64,000 nucleotides of DNA from an uncultured Desulfovibrionaceae bacterium (GTDB taxonomy: Bacteria; Desulfobacterota; Desulfovibrionia; Desulfovibrionales; Desulfovibrionaceae): NCBI GenBank assembly GCA_949299515.1, contig CASGAP010000001.1:186001-250000 (forward strand), read 5' to 3'. The translations under genes were made by a program, and so were the position numbers. The notes beneath the pieces are model-generated. The model was not told the origin of the DNA. It searched no databases and saw nothing but the letters and a program-made list of their open reading frames with translations. Shown here in pieces: positions 53,982-63,310 of this stretch; the first letter of the stretch is position 1; the number at the start of each line of letters is the position of its first letter.

Positions 53982-55064
53982 ATGGACGAAATTAAAAGCA
54001 TATTGGTTATTCAGCAGCGGCAGCTCGGTGATGTGGTTGTGACCACGCCTGTTTTTGAAGCGGTAAAAAAAACGTTTCCCGAAGCAAAGCTTACGTTTTT
54101 GACCGAAGAAAAATGCGTGCCGCTGGTGGCGCATGATCCGTATCTTGACGAAATCATAACTTTTCCCAAAAATAAAGGGCTGATCGGGCAGCTGGCATTT
54201 TATCTGCGTCTTAAATCCAGATATTTTGATGTTGCCGCGGATTTGCAGCAGCTGCCGCGCTGTCAGCTTGCCATGCTGTTTCTGCGGGCAAAATACCGTT
54301 TGAGTTTTGCGCCGCGCCATGCCTACAGAAAAATTTTGTATACCCACTGCAGCGTGCCGGAAAACACGGGAACTGATTATACGTCTTTTTCCAAAATGCG
54401 AGTTCTTTCGCCGATCGGGCTTGTTCCCTGTGAGCTTAAGCCCAAACTGTATGTATTGGACAGGGAAAAAAATGAGGCAAAAGGCATTTTGGATTCTCTG
54501 GGCATAGACGGCGATACCCCTTTTATCACGCTGGACGCGACCCATAAGCACCCCAAGCGCCGCTGGAAATATTACAAAGAGATTGTCAGCGCAATTTTGG
54601 AGCGGTATCCGAATTTTGTTTTTTTTGTGATCCGTGCGCCGGGCGAGGACGAACAGGTGCGGCATTTGCTCGAAATTGACCCGAAGCGCGTGCGTATGCC
54701 CGAAAAGCCCTTGTCGCTGCGGCAGACCATGGCGTGCATGAGTTTTGCTTCCCTGCATATCGGCAATACTTCGGCGCCGCAGCATATGGCGCTGGCGCTG
54801 AATATCCCTTCGCTGATTGTTTTGTCGGAAACCGCGTCTTTTTGGCATTTTAATCCGAAAAATCCGCCTGCTGGCACGGCAAGGCAGGTTGAGGTGCGCC
54901 TTTCCGACGAAGAATACGAAACGTACCGCAAAAATCTGCAGTTTTTCCGCGAAGGCAGGCTGAAAGATTTTACGCCGGAGGAATTTCCGCTGATAAACTG
55001 CATTACCCCGGAAAAAGCCCTGCAGAAATTTGAAGAACTTTTGAGCAGTCCGTTTTATAATTAA
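53982..55064 (+). CDS. Glycosyltransferase family 9 (heptosyltransferase-like)
   Basis: 360 residues from ATG 53982. N-terminal I-L-V-I-Q-Q-R-Q-L-G-D-V-V-V-T-T-P, and C-terminal F-A-S-L-H-I-G-N-T-S-A-P-Q-H-M-A-L-A, the two ends of the ADP-heptose binding site in GT9 enzymes such as WaaC/WaaF/WaaQ. It likely adds a heptose (or related sugar) to LPS core. Which heptosyltransferase it is cannot be told by eye. An in-frame start at 53880 would overlap tlyA by 85 bases and is unlikely. Confidence 0.88.
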   Translation: MDEIKSILVIQQRQLGDVVVTTPVFEAVKKTFPEAKLTFLTEEKCVPLVAHDPYLDEIITFPKNKGLIGQLAFYLRLKSRYFDVAADLQQLPRCQLAMLFLRAKYRLSFAPRHAYRKILYTHCSVPENTGTDYTSFSKMRVLSPIGLVPCELKPKLYVLDREKNEAKGILDSLGIDGDTPFITLDATHKHPKRRWKYYKEIVSAILERYPNFVFFVIRAPGEDEQVRHLLEIDPKRVRMPEKPLSLRQTMACMSFASLHIGNTSAPQHMALALNIPSLIVLSETASFWHFNPKNPPAGTARQVEVRLSDEEYETYRKNLQFFREGRLKDFTPEEFPLINCITPEKALQKFEELLSSPFYN

Positions 55065-55084
55065 TTTTTGCTCTATTCTTTTTG

Positions 55085-55113
55085 TTGACCTATAAAAAAA
55101 AGCAACGTATATT
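55085..55113 (+). promoter_or_regulatory. Sigma70-type promoter for purA
   Basis: TTGACC (55085-55090), 17-base spacer, TATATT (55108-55113). Predicted start near 55120, about 43 bases before the ATG. Confidence 0.7.
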
Positions 55114-55126
55114 AAATTGTTTGTGA

Positions 55127-56443
<1,317 letters not shown>

Positions 56444-56453
56444 CAAAGAACCT

Positions 56454-56489
56454 AAAAATCCGTCAAAGTTCCTTTGCCGGATTTTTTTT
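56454..56489 (+). terminator. Terminator after purA
   Basis: Two-part stem AAATCCG.CAAAG / CTTTG.CGGATTT with a 3-base loop and T8. It ends only 10 bases before the holB ATG, so holB expression needs read-through or a start inside this region. Confidence 0.9.
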
Positions 56490-56499
56490 GCGGAAAACC

Positions 56500-57459
56500 A
56501 TGGCAGTAAAAAAAACAGATACTGACGAATTGCTTCCGGACAAGGAAGAGGCGGTCAAAATTTTTGCGCCTGCTCTTGCCCCGCAGTATGACAGATTTAA
56601 GGAAAAGCTTCACAGACTGCGGCAAAATCCGCCGCAGCTTCTGCATATTGAGGGCGGCAGTGCGGAACTGCGCACGGCGTTTGCCCATTATTATGCGGGG
56701 CTTTTTTTCTGCGAAACTCCGGAAAAGTGCTATGCGGACATGGAAAAGGATTTTGCCTATGCCGATGTGCTGATGCCCTGTATGCAGTGCCCCGAATGTT
56801 TTAAGGTTGCGGCGCATATGCATCAGGATTTACTGGTTTTTGACAGCCGCACGGCAAATATTGACGTGGATTCCATGCGCGGGCTGAAAAAAGTTGCCAC
56901 GGAAGCGCCGCGCTATGCGCAAAAACGGCTGGTGCTTTTGCTGGAAACGCAGAAGCTGAGTGCCGTGTCCGGGAATGCGATTTTAAAACTGCTGGAAGAG
57001 CCCAGCCCGTATACGCTGTATGTGTTCACCATGTCCCAGCGGGAAATGGTGCTGCCGACTTTGCTTTCCCGCGGCTTTGTCATGACGTTGCCCTGGAAGG
57101 ACAGTCTGGAAGAACTTACGGAAACGGAAAAAGAGTGGGAAAATGTCCTTATCCGTTTTTTTCAGGGCGGCAGCGGCCTTTTGGACAAAACTTCCGCAAA
57201 GGGTGCCGTTGACGCGGAGCTTGCCAAAAGCATATGCGGCATACTGCAGAAAAATTTTGCCCATGCCATGGCGGGAAGAAAGCAGTATGCGCTTGCGGCA
57301 TATTTTGCGCAGGTGCCGTTTTCCAAGCTTTTTGAGGCCAATGAGCGTGTCGGCCTGTGTTATGAGATGATAGGGCTTATGGTCAATCCCGCCTACTGCA
57401 TTGAAGCACTGCTGACGGAACTTTTCGTATTTTTTAAAACCGCGGGAACGAACAAATGA
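56500..57459 (+). CDS. holB: DNA polymerase III delta' subunit (clamp loader)
   Basis: 319 residues from ATG 56500. Zinc-type cysteines C-M-Q-C-P-E-C, V-D-S-M-R-G-L-K, and the S-G-N-A-I-L-K-L-L-E-E-P-S-P-Y-T signature. The N-terminal P-loop is not conserved, as expected for delta'. It is part of the clamp loader that puts the beta ring on DNA. A 12-base longer TTG start lies within the purA terminator and is unlikely. It overlaps the ferredoxin gene by 4 bases. Confidence 0.85.
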   Translation: MAVKKTDTDELLPDKEEAVKIFAPALAPQYDRFKEKLHRLRQNPPQLLHIEGGSAELRTAFAHYYAGLFFCETPEKCYADMEKDFAYADVLMPCMQCPECFKVAAHMHQDLLVFDSRTANIDVDSMRGLKKVATEAPRYAQKRLVLLLETQKLSAVSGNAILKLLEEPSPYTLYVFTMSQREMVLPTLLSRGFVMTLPWKDSLEELTETEKEWENVLIRFFQGGSGLLDKTSAKGAVDAELAKSICGILQKNFAHAMAGRKQYALAAYFAQVPFSKLFEANERVGLCYEMIGLMVNPAYCIEALLTELFVFFKTAGTNK

Positions 57460-57647
57460 ATATGTCCGACCAAATTATTGCCATTGATGTAAGCGAATGC
57501 GTGCAGTGCGAAGGCTGTGTGGAAGAATGTCCTTGCGATGCCCTGCAGATCGGCGCGGGGGGCTATCCGTTTTGTGTGGAAAATCTCTGCATACGCTGCG
57601 GCAGGTGCATAGAAATATGCCCCGTGCTGGCAATCAGTTTTGAATAA
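57456..57647 (+). CDS. Small 2[4Fe-4S] ferredoxin
   Basis: 63 residues with two C-x2-C-x2-C-x3-C-P sites (C-V-Q-C-E-G-C-V-E-E-C-P and C-I-R-C-G-R-C-I-E-I-C-P), so a bacterial-type 2[4Fe-4S] electron carrier. The start ATGA overlaps the holB stop. A second in-frame ATG at 57462 is an alternative. The link to holB is probably only co-transcription. Confidence 0.88.
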   Translation: MNMSDQIIAIDVSECVQCEGCVEECPCDALQIGAGGYPFCVENLCIRCGRCIEICPVLAISFE

Positions 57648-57778
57648 ATACAGAACGGAATTTATGGCAATGCACGGCAAAACCACTTTGTGCGTGCAAT
57701 GCGAATGTTTGTTTTTCAGTTTTGCCGGGCCCTGTCAAAGGCATGAGAGCCGTTTGTTTGCTGTTTTCTGCCGCGCGG

Positions 57779-58543
57779 TCAGGCTTTTGCGAGTACGATG
57801 ATGTGAATTGTCTGCACGCCGCTTTTTTTGAGTTCGCGGCAGGCTTCGGAAAGCGTGCTGTTGGTGGTGGCGATATCGTCGAACAAAAAAATTTCCCGAA
57901 GCGTATGCGGCATGACGGCAAAAGAGTTTTTTATGTTTTTTTGCCGTTCTTTTTTATCCAGCGAGCTCTGCGGAACCGTAAAAACTTTTTTGCGCAGAAT
58001 GCCGCCGTGTATGTCGGCACGGCATTCGGAATGCTTTTCCAGACAGATTTTAAAAAATTTCAGAATTTCCAGGCATTGGTTATAGCCCCGTTTTATCAGG
58101 CGCCTGCTGTGCAGGGGCATGGGCAGAACATCGAATTTGCGCTGATCGGGAAAACGTTCCAGCACCAAAAAAGCCAGCAGTTCGCCCAAAAATTTCGCAC
58201 AGGCTCTGTTTTCATTGAATTTCGCTTTTAAAATAAGTTCGCGGAAAACCGAAGAATACTGCATATAAAAGGCAAAACTCTGCCACAGATCGGCAGTGCC
58301 GCCGCATTGGCCGCAGCGGACGGGCGCGGCTTTGGGGTCGGAAAGCGCCTGCCCGCAGTGCAGGCAGAATCCGCTTTTCATTTCGGCAAGTTCCGCCGCG
58401 CACTGCGGGCATAAATGCGTATGGATATGTTTATGCAGAAGAGAGCCGTCTGCCTGTGCCGTGAAAGGGGACAAACAGTGCAGACAGCGTTTTTCGCGAA
58501 AAATATTCCAGTCAATTTTCATGAAATATCTTGATTTCAGCAT
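57779..58543 (-). CDS. comF: ComF-family phosphoribosyltransferase-like protein
   Basis: 254 residues (248 if the second ATG at 58522 is used; neither has a strong ribosome site). N-terminal zinc-type cysteine pairs (C-L-H-C, C-P-Q-C, C-L-H-C-G, C-G-Q-C-G), then a phosphoribosyltransferase fold with P-M-P-L-H-S-R-R-L-I-K-R-G-Y-N-Q. The PRPP-binding loop reads F-D-D-I-A-T-T-N-S-T, with Asn where Gly is usual. ComF proteins help DNA uptake in competent bacteria, though the biochemical role is unclear. It overlaps the next gene upstream by 7 bases. Confidence 0.88.
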   Translation of the reverse strand: MLKSRYFMKIDWNIFREKRCLHCLSPFTAQADGSLLHKHIHTHLCPQCAAELAEMKSGFCLHCGQALSDPKAAPVRCGQCGGTADLWQSFAFYMQYSSVFRELILKAKFNENRACAKFLGELLAFLVLERFPDQRKFDVLPMPLHSRRLIKRGYNQCLEILKFFKICLEKHSECRADIHGGILRKKVFTVPQSSLDKKERQKNIKNSFAVMPHTLREIFLFDDIATTNSTLSEACRELKKSGVQTIHIIVLAKA

Positions 58544-59085
58544 ATAAAATCAAGAATTTGCCGCTGCTTTTGAAGATTTTTCGCCAAATCGCCGGGTTTG
58601 TCCAGCCCGTACAGGCAGAGCGTGTTTTCCACTTGGGCGCCTATGCTCTGCATGGCGTACTTTATGCTCAGCTGCGCGCCTTCAAAAAGTTTTTCGCCCT
58701 GCTCCCGCGCACCGATGAGAATAACTTTGACGCGCAGATTTTTGGCGGGTTTCTGTTCCTGCGGCAGGATAAACCAGGTCTGCGCCCTGTCAAGAAACGC
58801 TTTGAATGCTGCAGGTACGTGGTAAAAGTAAATGGGAACGATGAAAATCGCCCGCTGCAGCTGGAACAGTTCTTTATACATTTGTGTTGCCGTGTCGTCC
58901 TGCATGACGCTGAAAGAGCACTGGCCTAAAGCATTTTCGCAGAAACCGCAGGCAATGCAGGGCTGCAGAATTTTTCTGGAAGGGAAAAACAGGGCATAGT
59001 CCTGCAGGTGTTTTTGGATAAGTGCCGCGCAAAAGTCGCTGTTTCCGTTGGCCCGCGGGCTGCAGGAGTAAATTCCGTAGCGCAT
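58537..59085 (-). CDS. NAD(P)H-dependent flavin reductase / iron-sulfur flavoprotein-like
   Basis: 182 residues, flavodoxin-like fold. N-terminal phosphate loop S-C-S-P-R-A-N-G-N-S-D-F, and I-A-C-G-F-C with flanking cysteines in the pattern C-x2-C-x2-C-x6-C (C-I-A-C-G-F-C ... C), as in iron-sulfur flavoproteins, then P-I-Y-F-Y-H-V-P-A-A-F-K-A-F-L-D-R. It probably reduces a small electron acceptor. It lies between comF and an MBL hydrolase, with no strong ribosome site and the ATG 5 bases after the previous stop. Confidence 0.82.
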   Translation of the reverse strand: MRYGIYSCSPRANGNSDFCAALIQKHLQDYALFFPSRKILQPCIACGFCENALGQCSFSVMQDDTATQMYKELFQLQRAIFIVPIYFYHVPAAFKAFLDRAQTWFILPQEQKPAKNLRVKVILIGAREQGEKLFEGAQLSIKYAMQSIGAQVENTLCLYGLDKPGDLAKNLQKQRQILDFIC

Positions 59086-59090
59086 GGTGA

Positions 59091-59708
59091 TTAAATCCGT
59101 ACAAAAGCGTTTTTGATGCGTTCGTCGCCGATGGTGGTTTCGGGGCCGTGGCCGCAGTAAACAATGGTTTCTTCCGGCAGGGTATAGAGTTTTTCCCGTA
59201 TGCTTTGGGCCAGCGTGTCAAAATCGCCCTTGGGCAGGTCGGAGCGGCCTATGCTGCGGTAAAAGAGCACGTCACCGGTAAAAACGGCGTTTTCGTCTTT
59301 GATGTAATAGGCCAGGGAGCCAGGGCTGTGTCCCGGCACGCGGCGCACGTCAACTTCGATGCTGCCGAAACTGTGAATGCCTTCTTCGAGCGGCTGGGGG
59401 TGGAATTCGTCTACTTCCGGCAGGCCGTAGCGTTTGGCGGAACTTAACAGAACGTCGGCAATTTCGATATCTTCTTTGCCGGCCTGAACGGGTATTTTGA
59501 CAAAGCTTTCCAGTTCCGCACAGCCGTATACGTGGTCAAAGTGCATATGCGTCAGCAGTATGCCTTGAATCGTGAGTTTTTTGTTTTTAATTTCGGTAAG
59601 AATGTCAACCATGTGGCCGCTAGGGTCAATGATAAGGGCGTCTGTGCCGTTGTGGTACAGGTGGCAGTTTGTTTCCAGCGGGCCTAAGGAAAAAGTTAAA
59701 ACAGGCAT
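59091..59708 (-). CDS. MBL-fold metallohydrolase (glyoxalase II-like)
   Basis: 205 residues from ATG 59708, with AGGAGG 6 bases upstream; a much longer frame extends upstream but lacks support. Metal motif T-H-M-H-F-D-H (H54, H56, D58, H59), later P-G-H-S-P-G, F-T-G-D and G-H-G-P-E-T-T. It likely hydrolyses a thioester such as S-lactoylglutathione or another small ester. It heads an MBL - flavin reductase - comF group. Confidence 0.9.
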   Translation of the reverse strand: MPVLTFSLGPLETNCHLYHNGTDALIIDPSGHMVDILTEIKNKKLTIQGILLTHMHFDHVYGCAELESFVKIPVQAGKEDIEIADVLLSSAKRYGLPEVDEFHPQPLEEGIHSFGSIEVDVRRVPGHSPGSLAYYIKDENAVFTGDVLFYRSIGRSDLPKGDFDTLAQSIREKLYTLPEETIVYCGHGPETTIGDERIKNAFVRI

Positions 59709-59783
59709 AGTATCCTCCTTGAAAAGAAAAGTTAACAAAAAAATTTTCCCGTGTATAGGGTTTAAATTTATAAAATTTTTGCG

Positions 59784-59807
59784 GGAAGCGGCAAAAGCGC
59801 CGCTTCC
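59784..59807. repeat. Perfect 9-bp inverted repeat upstream of the MBL gene
   Basis: GGAAGCGGC / GCCGCTTCC with a 6-base spacer. It may be a leader hairpin of the minus-strand MBL transcript or an operator next to the plus-strand promoter at 59814. No T-run follows. Confidence 0.4.
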
Positions 59808-59813
59808 GTTCGG

Positions 59814-59842
59814 TTGACAACCGCGGCAAAGCCGTGTAAAAA
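59814..59842 (+). promoter_or_regulatory. Putative promoter for the 59.9-kb small protein
   Basis: TTGACA (59814-59819), 17-base spacer, TAAAAA (59837-59842). It lies about 74 bases before the ATG. Confidence 0.5.
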
Positions 59843-59915
59843 ATAAGCATACTATCTTATCGGCAATGATACACAATCGGTATTGCGGTTTACGGCACTG
59901 AGCACTGGAGGCGCT

Positions 59916-60299
59916 ATGTATCAAGCAAATGAAAATCCCATGGAGCAAGTTTCTCTGAAACTTGACAACGGCGGTGAAATGAATTTCAAAGGCCGTCTTT
60001 TTTCCGAGTCTTCTTGGTACGATGAAGAGGAAGCCTCCCTTACCGTTCAGAAACTTTATGTTACCGACAGCCACGAACAGGTATATTCCGTGGTGTCCGG
60101 TTCCGGAAAAAACAAAGAGCGCCGCGCATACAAAATCAATATGCACGGCGATTCCTGTACGGTAAACAACGGCAGCGCGGAAATGACTCTGCCTTTCGAT
60201 ATGCTCATGCTTGCGGTGCGTTCTTTGTGCCGTCTTGACGACGACGCAACCCCAAGCCTTGAAACCGTTGAAGAAACGCTGCGTGCCGCTAACTGCTAA
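59916..60299 (+). CDS. Small acidic hypothetical protein
   Basis: 127 residues from ATG 59916, with TGGAGG 6 bases upstream. I do not recognise the family. It has no signal peptide or membrane segment. It looks beta-rich, with alternating hydrophobic residues over 10-90 (K-L-D-N-G-G-E, Y-S-V-V-S-G-S-G), and ends in an acidic helix. It has its own promoter and terminator, so it is a true single-gene unit. A tag or ligand-binding fold is possible but not shown. Confidence 0.7.
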   Translation: MYQANENPMEQVSLKLDNGGEMNFKGRLFSESSWYDEEEASLTVQKLYVTDSHEQVYSVVSGSGKNKERRAYKINMHGDSCTVNNGSAEMTLPFDMLMLAVRSLCRLDDDATPSLETVEETLRAANC

Positions 60300-60331
60300 T
60301 GAGCCGTTTTGTGTATTCAGCAATATTTTAT

Positions 60332-60354
60332 GGCTCGAAAGAGCCTTTTTTTTT
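60332..60354 (+). terminator. Terminator after the small acidic protein gene
   Basis: GGCTC-GAAA-GAGCC followed by nine T residues. Confidence 0.85.
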
Positions 60355-60371
60355 AATTTTTTGAGGAAACC

Positions 60372-63272
60372 ATGCATAAAGATTTTACTTTGCTGCGCGA
60401 AGAACAGCTGTCGGAAGTCGGCGGCACAGTCAGGCTTTGGCAGCATACTGTGACCAAGGCCGAATTGATCAGTGTTGTCAATAACGACGAAAACAAAAGC
60501 TTCGGCGCGGCGTTCAGGACTCCGCCCAAAAACTCCACGGGCGTTGCGCATATTTTGGAACATTCCGTACTTTGCGGGTCAAAAAAATATCCCGTAAAAG
60601 AACCGTTTGTGGAGCTTTTGAAAAGTTCTCTGCAGACGTTTTTAAATGCCCTCACATTTCCGGACAAAACCTGCTATCCGGTGGCAAGCACCAATCTGCA
60701 GGATTTTTATAATCTTATAGACGTGTATCTTGACGCGGTATTTTATCCGCGCATAGACGAGAACGTGCTGCTGCAGGAAGGCTGGCACATTCATGCCGAA
60801 GACACCGATACTTCCAAGTGGCAGTTTAAAGGCGTTGTGTACAATGAAATGAAAGGCGTGTATTCTTCCCCGGATTCCGTGCTTGCGGAAGAAAGCCAGC
60901 ACTCTGTTTTTCCCGATACGCTGTACAGCCTTGATTCCGGCGGAAACCCTCCGGAAATTCTCAATCTTACCTATGACGAATTCAAAGAATTTCATGCAAA
61001 ATATTATCATCCGAGCAATGCCCGCTTTTTCTTCTGGGGTGACGATCCGGAAGAAAAACGTCTGGAAATTCTTGCCGAACTTTTGAAAGATTTTGAAGAA
61101 CTGCACGTGGATTCCGATGTGCCTCTGCAAAAACGCCTGGATTATGAGCGCAAAATAGAAACCTTTTATGCGGCCGAAGACGACGGCAGTCCGAACAATG
61201 CCCATGTGACCGTAAACTGGCTGCTGTGCGAAGGCAAGGACGCCGAGGAAATTATGGTGCTGGAAATGCTGGAGCATATTCTCACGGCGCTTCCGGGTTC
61301 TCCGCTGCGCAAGGCGCTCATGGATTCCGGTCTCGGGGAAGACGTGACCGGCTGCGGCATGGAAACGGATCTGCGTCAGGCATATTATTCCATCGGACTG
61401 CGTTCCGTGCTGCCTGCGGACGGGGATAAAATCGAAATTTTGATCATGGAAACGCTGGCAGAGCTTGCCGAAGGGGGCATAAGCCAAAAAGCCGTGGACA
61501 GCGCGGTTTCCGCAACGGAATTTATGCTGCGCGAAAATAATACCGGCAATTTTCCCCGCGGGCTTTCCGCCATGTTCCAAAGTCTGAGCACATGGCTGTA
61601 CGGCGAGGATCCCTTTGTGCCGCTTGCGTGGGAAAAACCGCTTGCGTCCATAAAAAGCCGTTTGGCAAGCGGGGAAAAAGTATTTGAAAAAGCCATAAAA
61701 AAATGGTTCTTGGACAATACCCACAGAACGTTGGTGGTGCTTTTGCCCAATCCGCATTTGGCCGAAGAGCGCGCTCAGGAAGAACAGGCGCGCATGGACA
61801 GGATTGTCAATGCCCTGAACGACGAAGAAAAGCAGGAAGTCGCCGCGCTTTCGCAGGCTCTTGCGCAGGCGCAGGCAAAGGAAGACAGCAAGGAAGCGCT
61901 GGCAACGATCCCGACGCTGAGCCTTGAAGACATTCCTGTCGAAGGTAAGGAAAATCCCCTGGAAGTGAAGCGTGCGGACGCAATAACGGTTCTGCATCAT
62001 GAACTGGACACCACGGGTATTTTATACGTGCGCATTCTGCTGCCGCTCGATCATGTGAGCCAGGAAGATTTGCCTTTGCTTTCCCTGTATTGCCGCGCAT
62101 TGACGGAAATGGGCACCAAAAATCACGATTTTGTGGACTTGGGGCTGGAAATTTCCGCGCAGACCGGCGGGCTTGACGCGGGAATTGCCGTACACAGCGC
62201 CGTGGATGAGGACAAACCGTTCATGCACTTGCGCATATTTGCCAAGGTGGTTGCGGATAAAATCGGCAGACTGCGCGCACTGCTGGAAGAAATTCTGTTT
62301 AATGCGGATTTTTCCAATGCCGAGCGTTTTATGCAGATGGTTTTGGAAGACAAGGCACGCTTTGAGCAAACAATGATTCCCGCCGGCCACAGTCTTTTGG
62401 TTTCCAGCATCAATGCCATGTTTTCAAAACTGGGCTATCTGAACGAGGCCATGAACGGTCTGCCTTACTGGGATTATGTGCGCGGTTTGGCTGATACCGT
62501 GCAGTCCGGATATGACGGAATTGCCGAAAAACTGAGTTCCGTTCATGCCAGCCTGCTGTGCAAAAATAAGGCAGTGCTGAGCCTTACCGGCAGTGCCGAT
62601 TTGCTGGAACAGGGCGATATGCTGGTGCAGATTTTGGAAAATCTGTCCGATACAGTTCAGCCTGCGGCGGAGCGCAGGTATGCGTTCAACCGTCAGCCGC
62701 GCGGCCTGATTTTGCCTGCGCAGGTTAATTATGTGGGATTGGGCGCCAGCTTAAAAGATACCGGTTATGCGTTTCACGGTTCGGCCCATGTTATTACCCG
62801 TTTTCTGCGCATGGGTTATCTGTGGGACAGGGTGCGCGTGCAGGGCGGCGCTTACGGCGCTTTTGTGCGCTATGCGCGCAATACGGGCACGCTGGCCTTT
62901 GTATCTTACCGCGATCCCAATGTGGAAAGAACGCTTGCCGTATATAAAGATACCGCGCAGTATTTGGGCAATCTTACTTTGAGCCGCGAAGAACTGACTA
63001 AAGCCATAGTGGGCGCCGTGGGCGACATTGATACGTATCTTCTGCCGTCTGCCAAGGGCAATGCCGCGTTATGGGAATATATGACGGGCTATACCAAAGC
63101 CATGCGTCAGCAGGTCAGGGAAGAAGTGCTGCAGACAAGCCTTGAGGATTTTCATAATTTTGCGCCGTATCTGCAAAAAGCTCTTGATGCGGGCGTATGC
63201 ATGGCCTTGGGCGGTGCCGCTGTGCAGAACCATGCGCAGGCTGACGGCTGGGATATTTTAAAATTATTGTAA
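60372..63272 (+). CDS. M16C-family metallopeptidase (PreP-like)
   Basis: 966 residues, the length of presequence peptidases and bacterial homologues. Inverted zinc motif H60-x2-E63-H64 (A-H-I-L-E-H), with the third ligand expected in V-V-Y-N-E-M-K-G-V-Y near residues 155-164. M16C domains continue to the C-terminus. No signal peptide, so cytoplasmic. These enzymes degrade short unstructured peptides in a closed chamber. Ribosome site GAGGAAA; terminator after it. Confidence 0.93.
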   Translation: MHKDFTLLREEQLSEVGGTVRLWQHTVTKAELISVVNNDENKSFGAAFRTPPKNSTGVAHILEHSVLCGSKKYPVKEPFVELLKSSLQTFLNALTFPDKTCYPVASTNLQDFYNLIDVYLDAVFYPRIDENVLLQEGWHIHAEDTDTSKWQFKGVVYNEMKGVYSSPDSVLAEESQHSVFPDTLYSLDSGGNPPEILNLTYDEFKEFHAKYYHPSNARFFFWGDDPEEKRLEILAELLKDFEELHVDSDVPLQKRLDYERKIETFYAAEDDGSPNNAHVTVNWLLCEGKDAEEIMVLEMLEHILTALPGSPLRKALMDSGLGEDVTGCGMETDLRQAYYSIGLRSVLPADGDKIEILIMETLAELAEGGISQKAVDSAVSATEFMLRENNTGNFPRGLSAMFQSLSTWLYGEDPFVPLAWEKPLASIKSRLASGEKVFEKAIKKWFLDNTHRTLVVLLPNPHLAEERAQEEQARMDRIVNALNDEEKQEVAALSQALAQAQAKEDSKEALATIPTLSLEDIPVEGKENPLEVKRADAITVLHHELDTTGILYVRILLPLDHVSQEDLPLLSLYCRALTEMGTKNHDFVDLGLEISAQTGGLDAGIAVHSAVDEDKPFMHLRIFAKVVADKIGRLRALLEEILFNADFSNAERFMQMVLEDKARFEQTMIPAGHSLLVSSINAMFSKLGYLNEAMNGLPYWDYVRGLADTVQSGYDGIAEKLSSVHASLLCKNKAVLSLTGSADLLEQGDMLVQILENLSDTVQPAAERRYAFNRQPRGLILPAQVNYVGLGASLKDTGYAFHGSAHVITRFLRMGYLWDRVRVQGGAYGAFVRYARNTGTLAFVSYRDPNVERTLAVYKDTAQYLGNLTLSREELTKAIVGAVGDIDTYLLPSAKGNAALWEYMTGYTKAMRQQVREEVLQTSLEDFHNFAPYLQKALDAGVCMALGGAAVQNHAQADGWDILKLL

Positions 63273-63296
63273 AAGGGGCGTTCTGCCCCTTTTTTA
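63271..63296 (+). terminator. Terminator after the M16C peptidase gene
   Basis: AAAAGGGGC-GTTCT-GCCCCTTTT stem-loop with T6, overlapping the stop codon. Confidence 0.9.
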
Positions 63297-63310
63297 TAGG
63301 TGGGATTATT

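Noticed and set aside
59857..59864. Perfect sigma28 -10 word GCCGATAA on the minus strand upstream of the MBL gene
   Set aside because: The nearest TAAA -35 word is about 24 bases away instead of 15, so the promoter spacing fails.
59709..60563. N-terminal extension of the MBL hydrolase to 490 residues
   Set aside because: A strong AGGAGG fixes the start at 59708. The extension runs antisense through the small protein gene and into the M16C gene.
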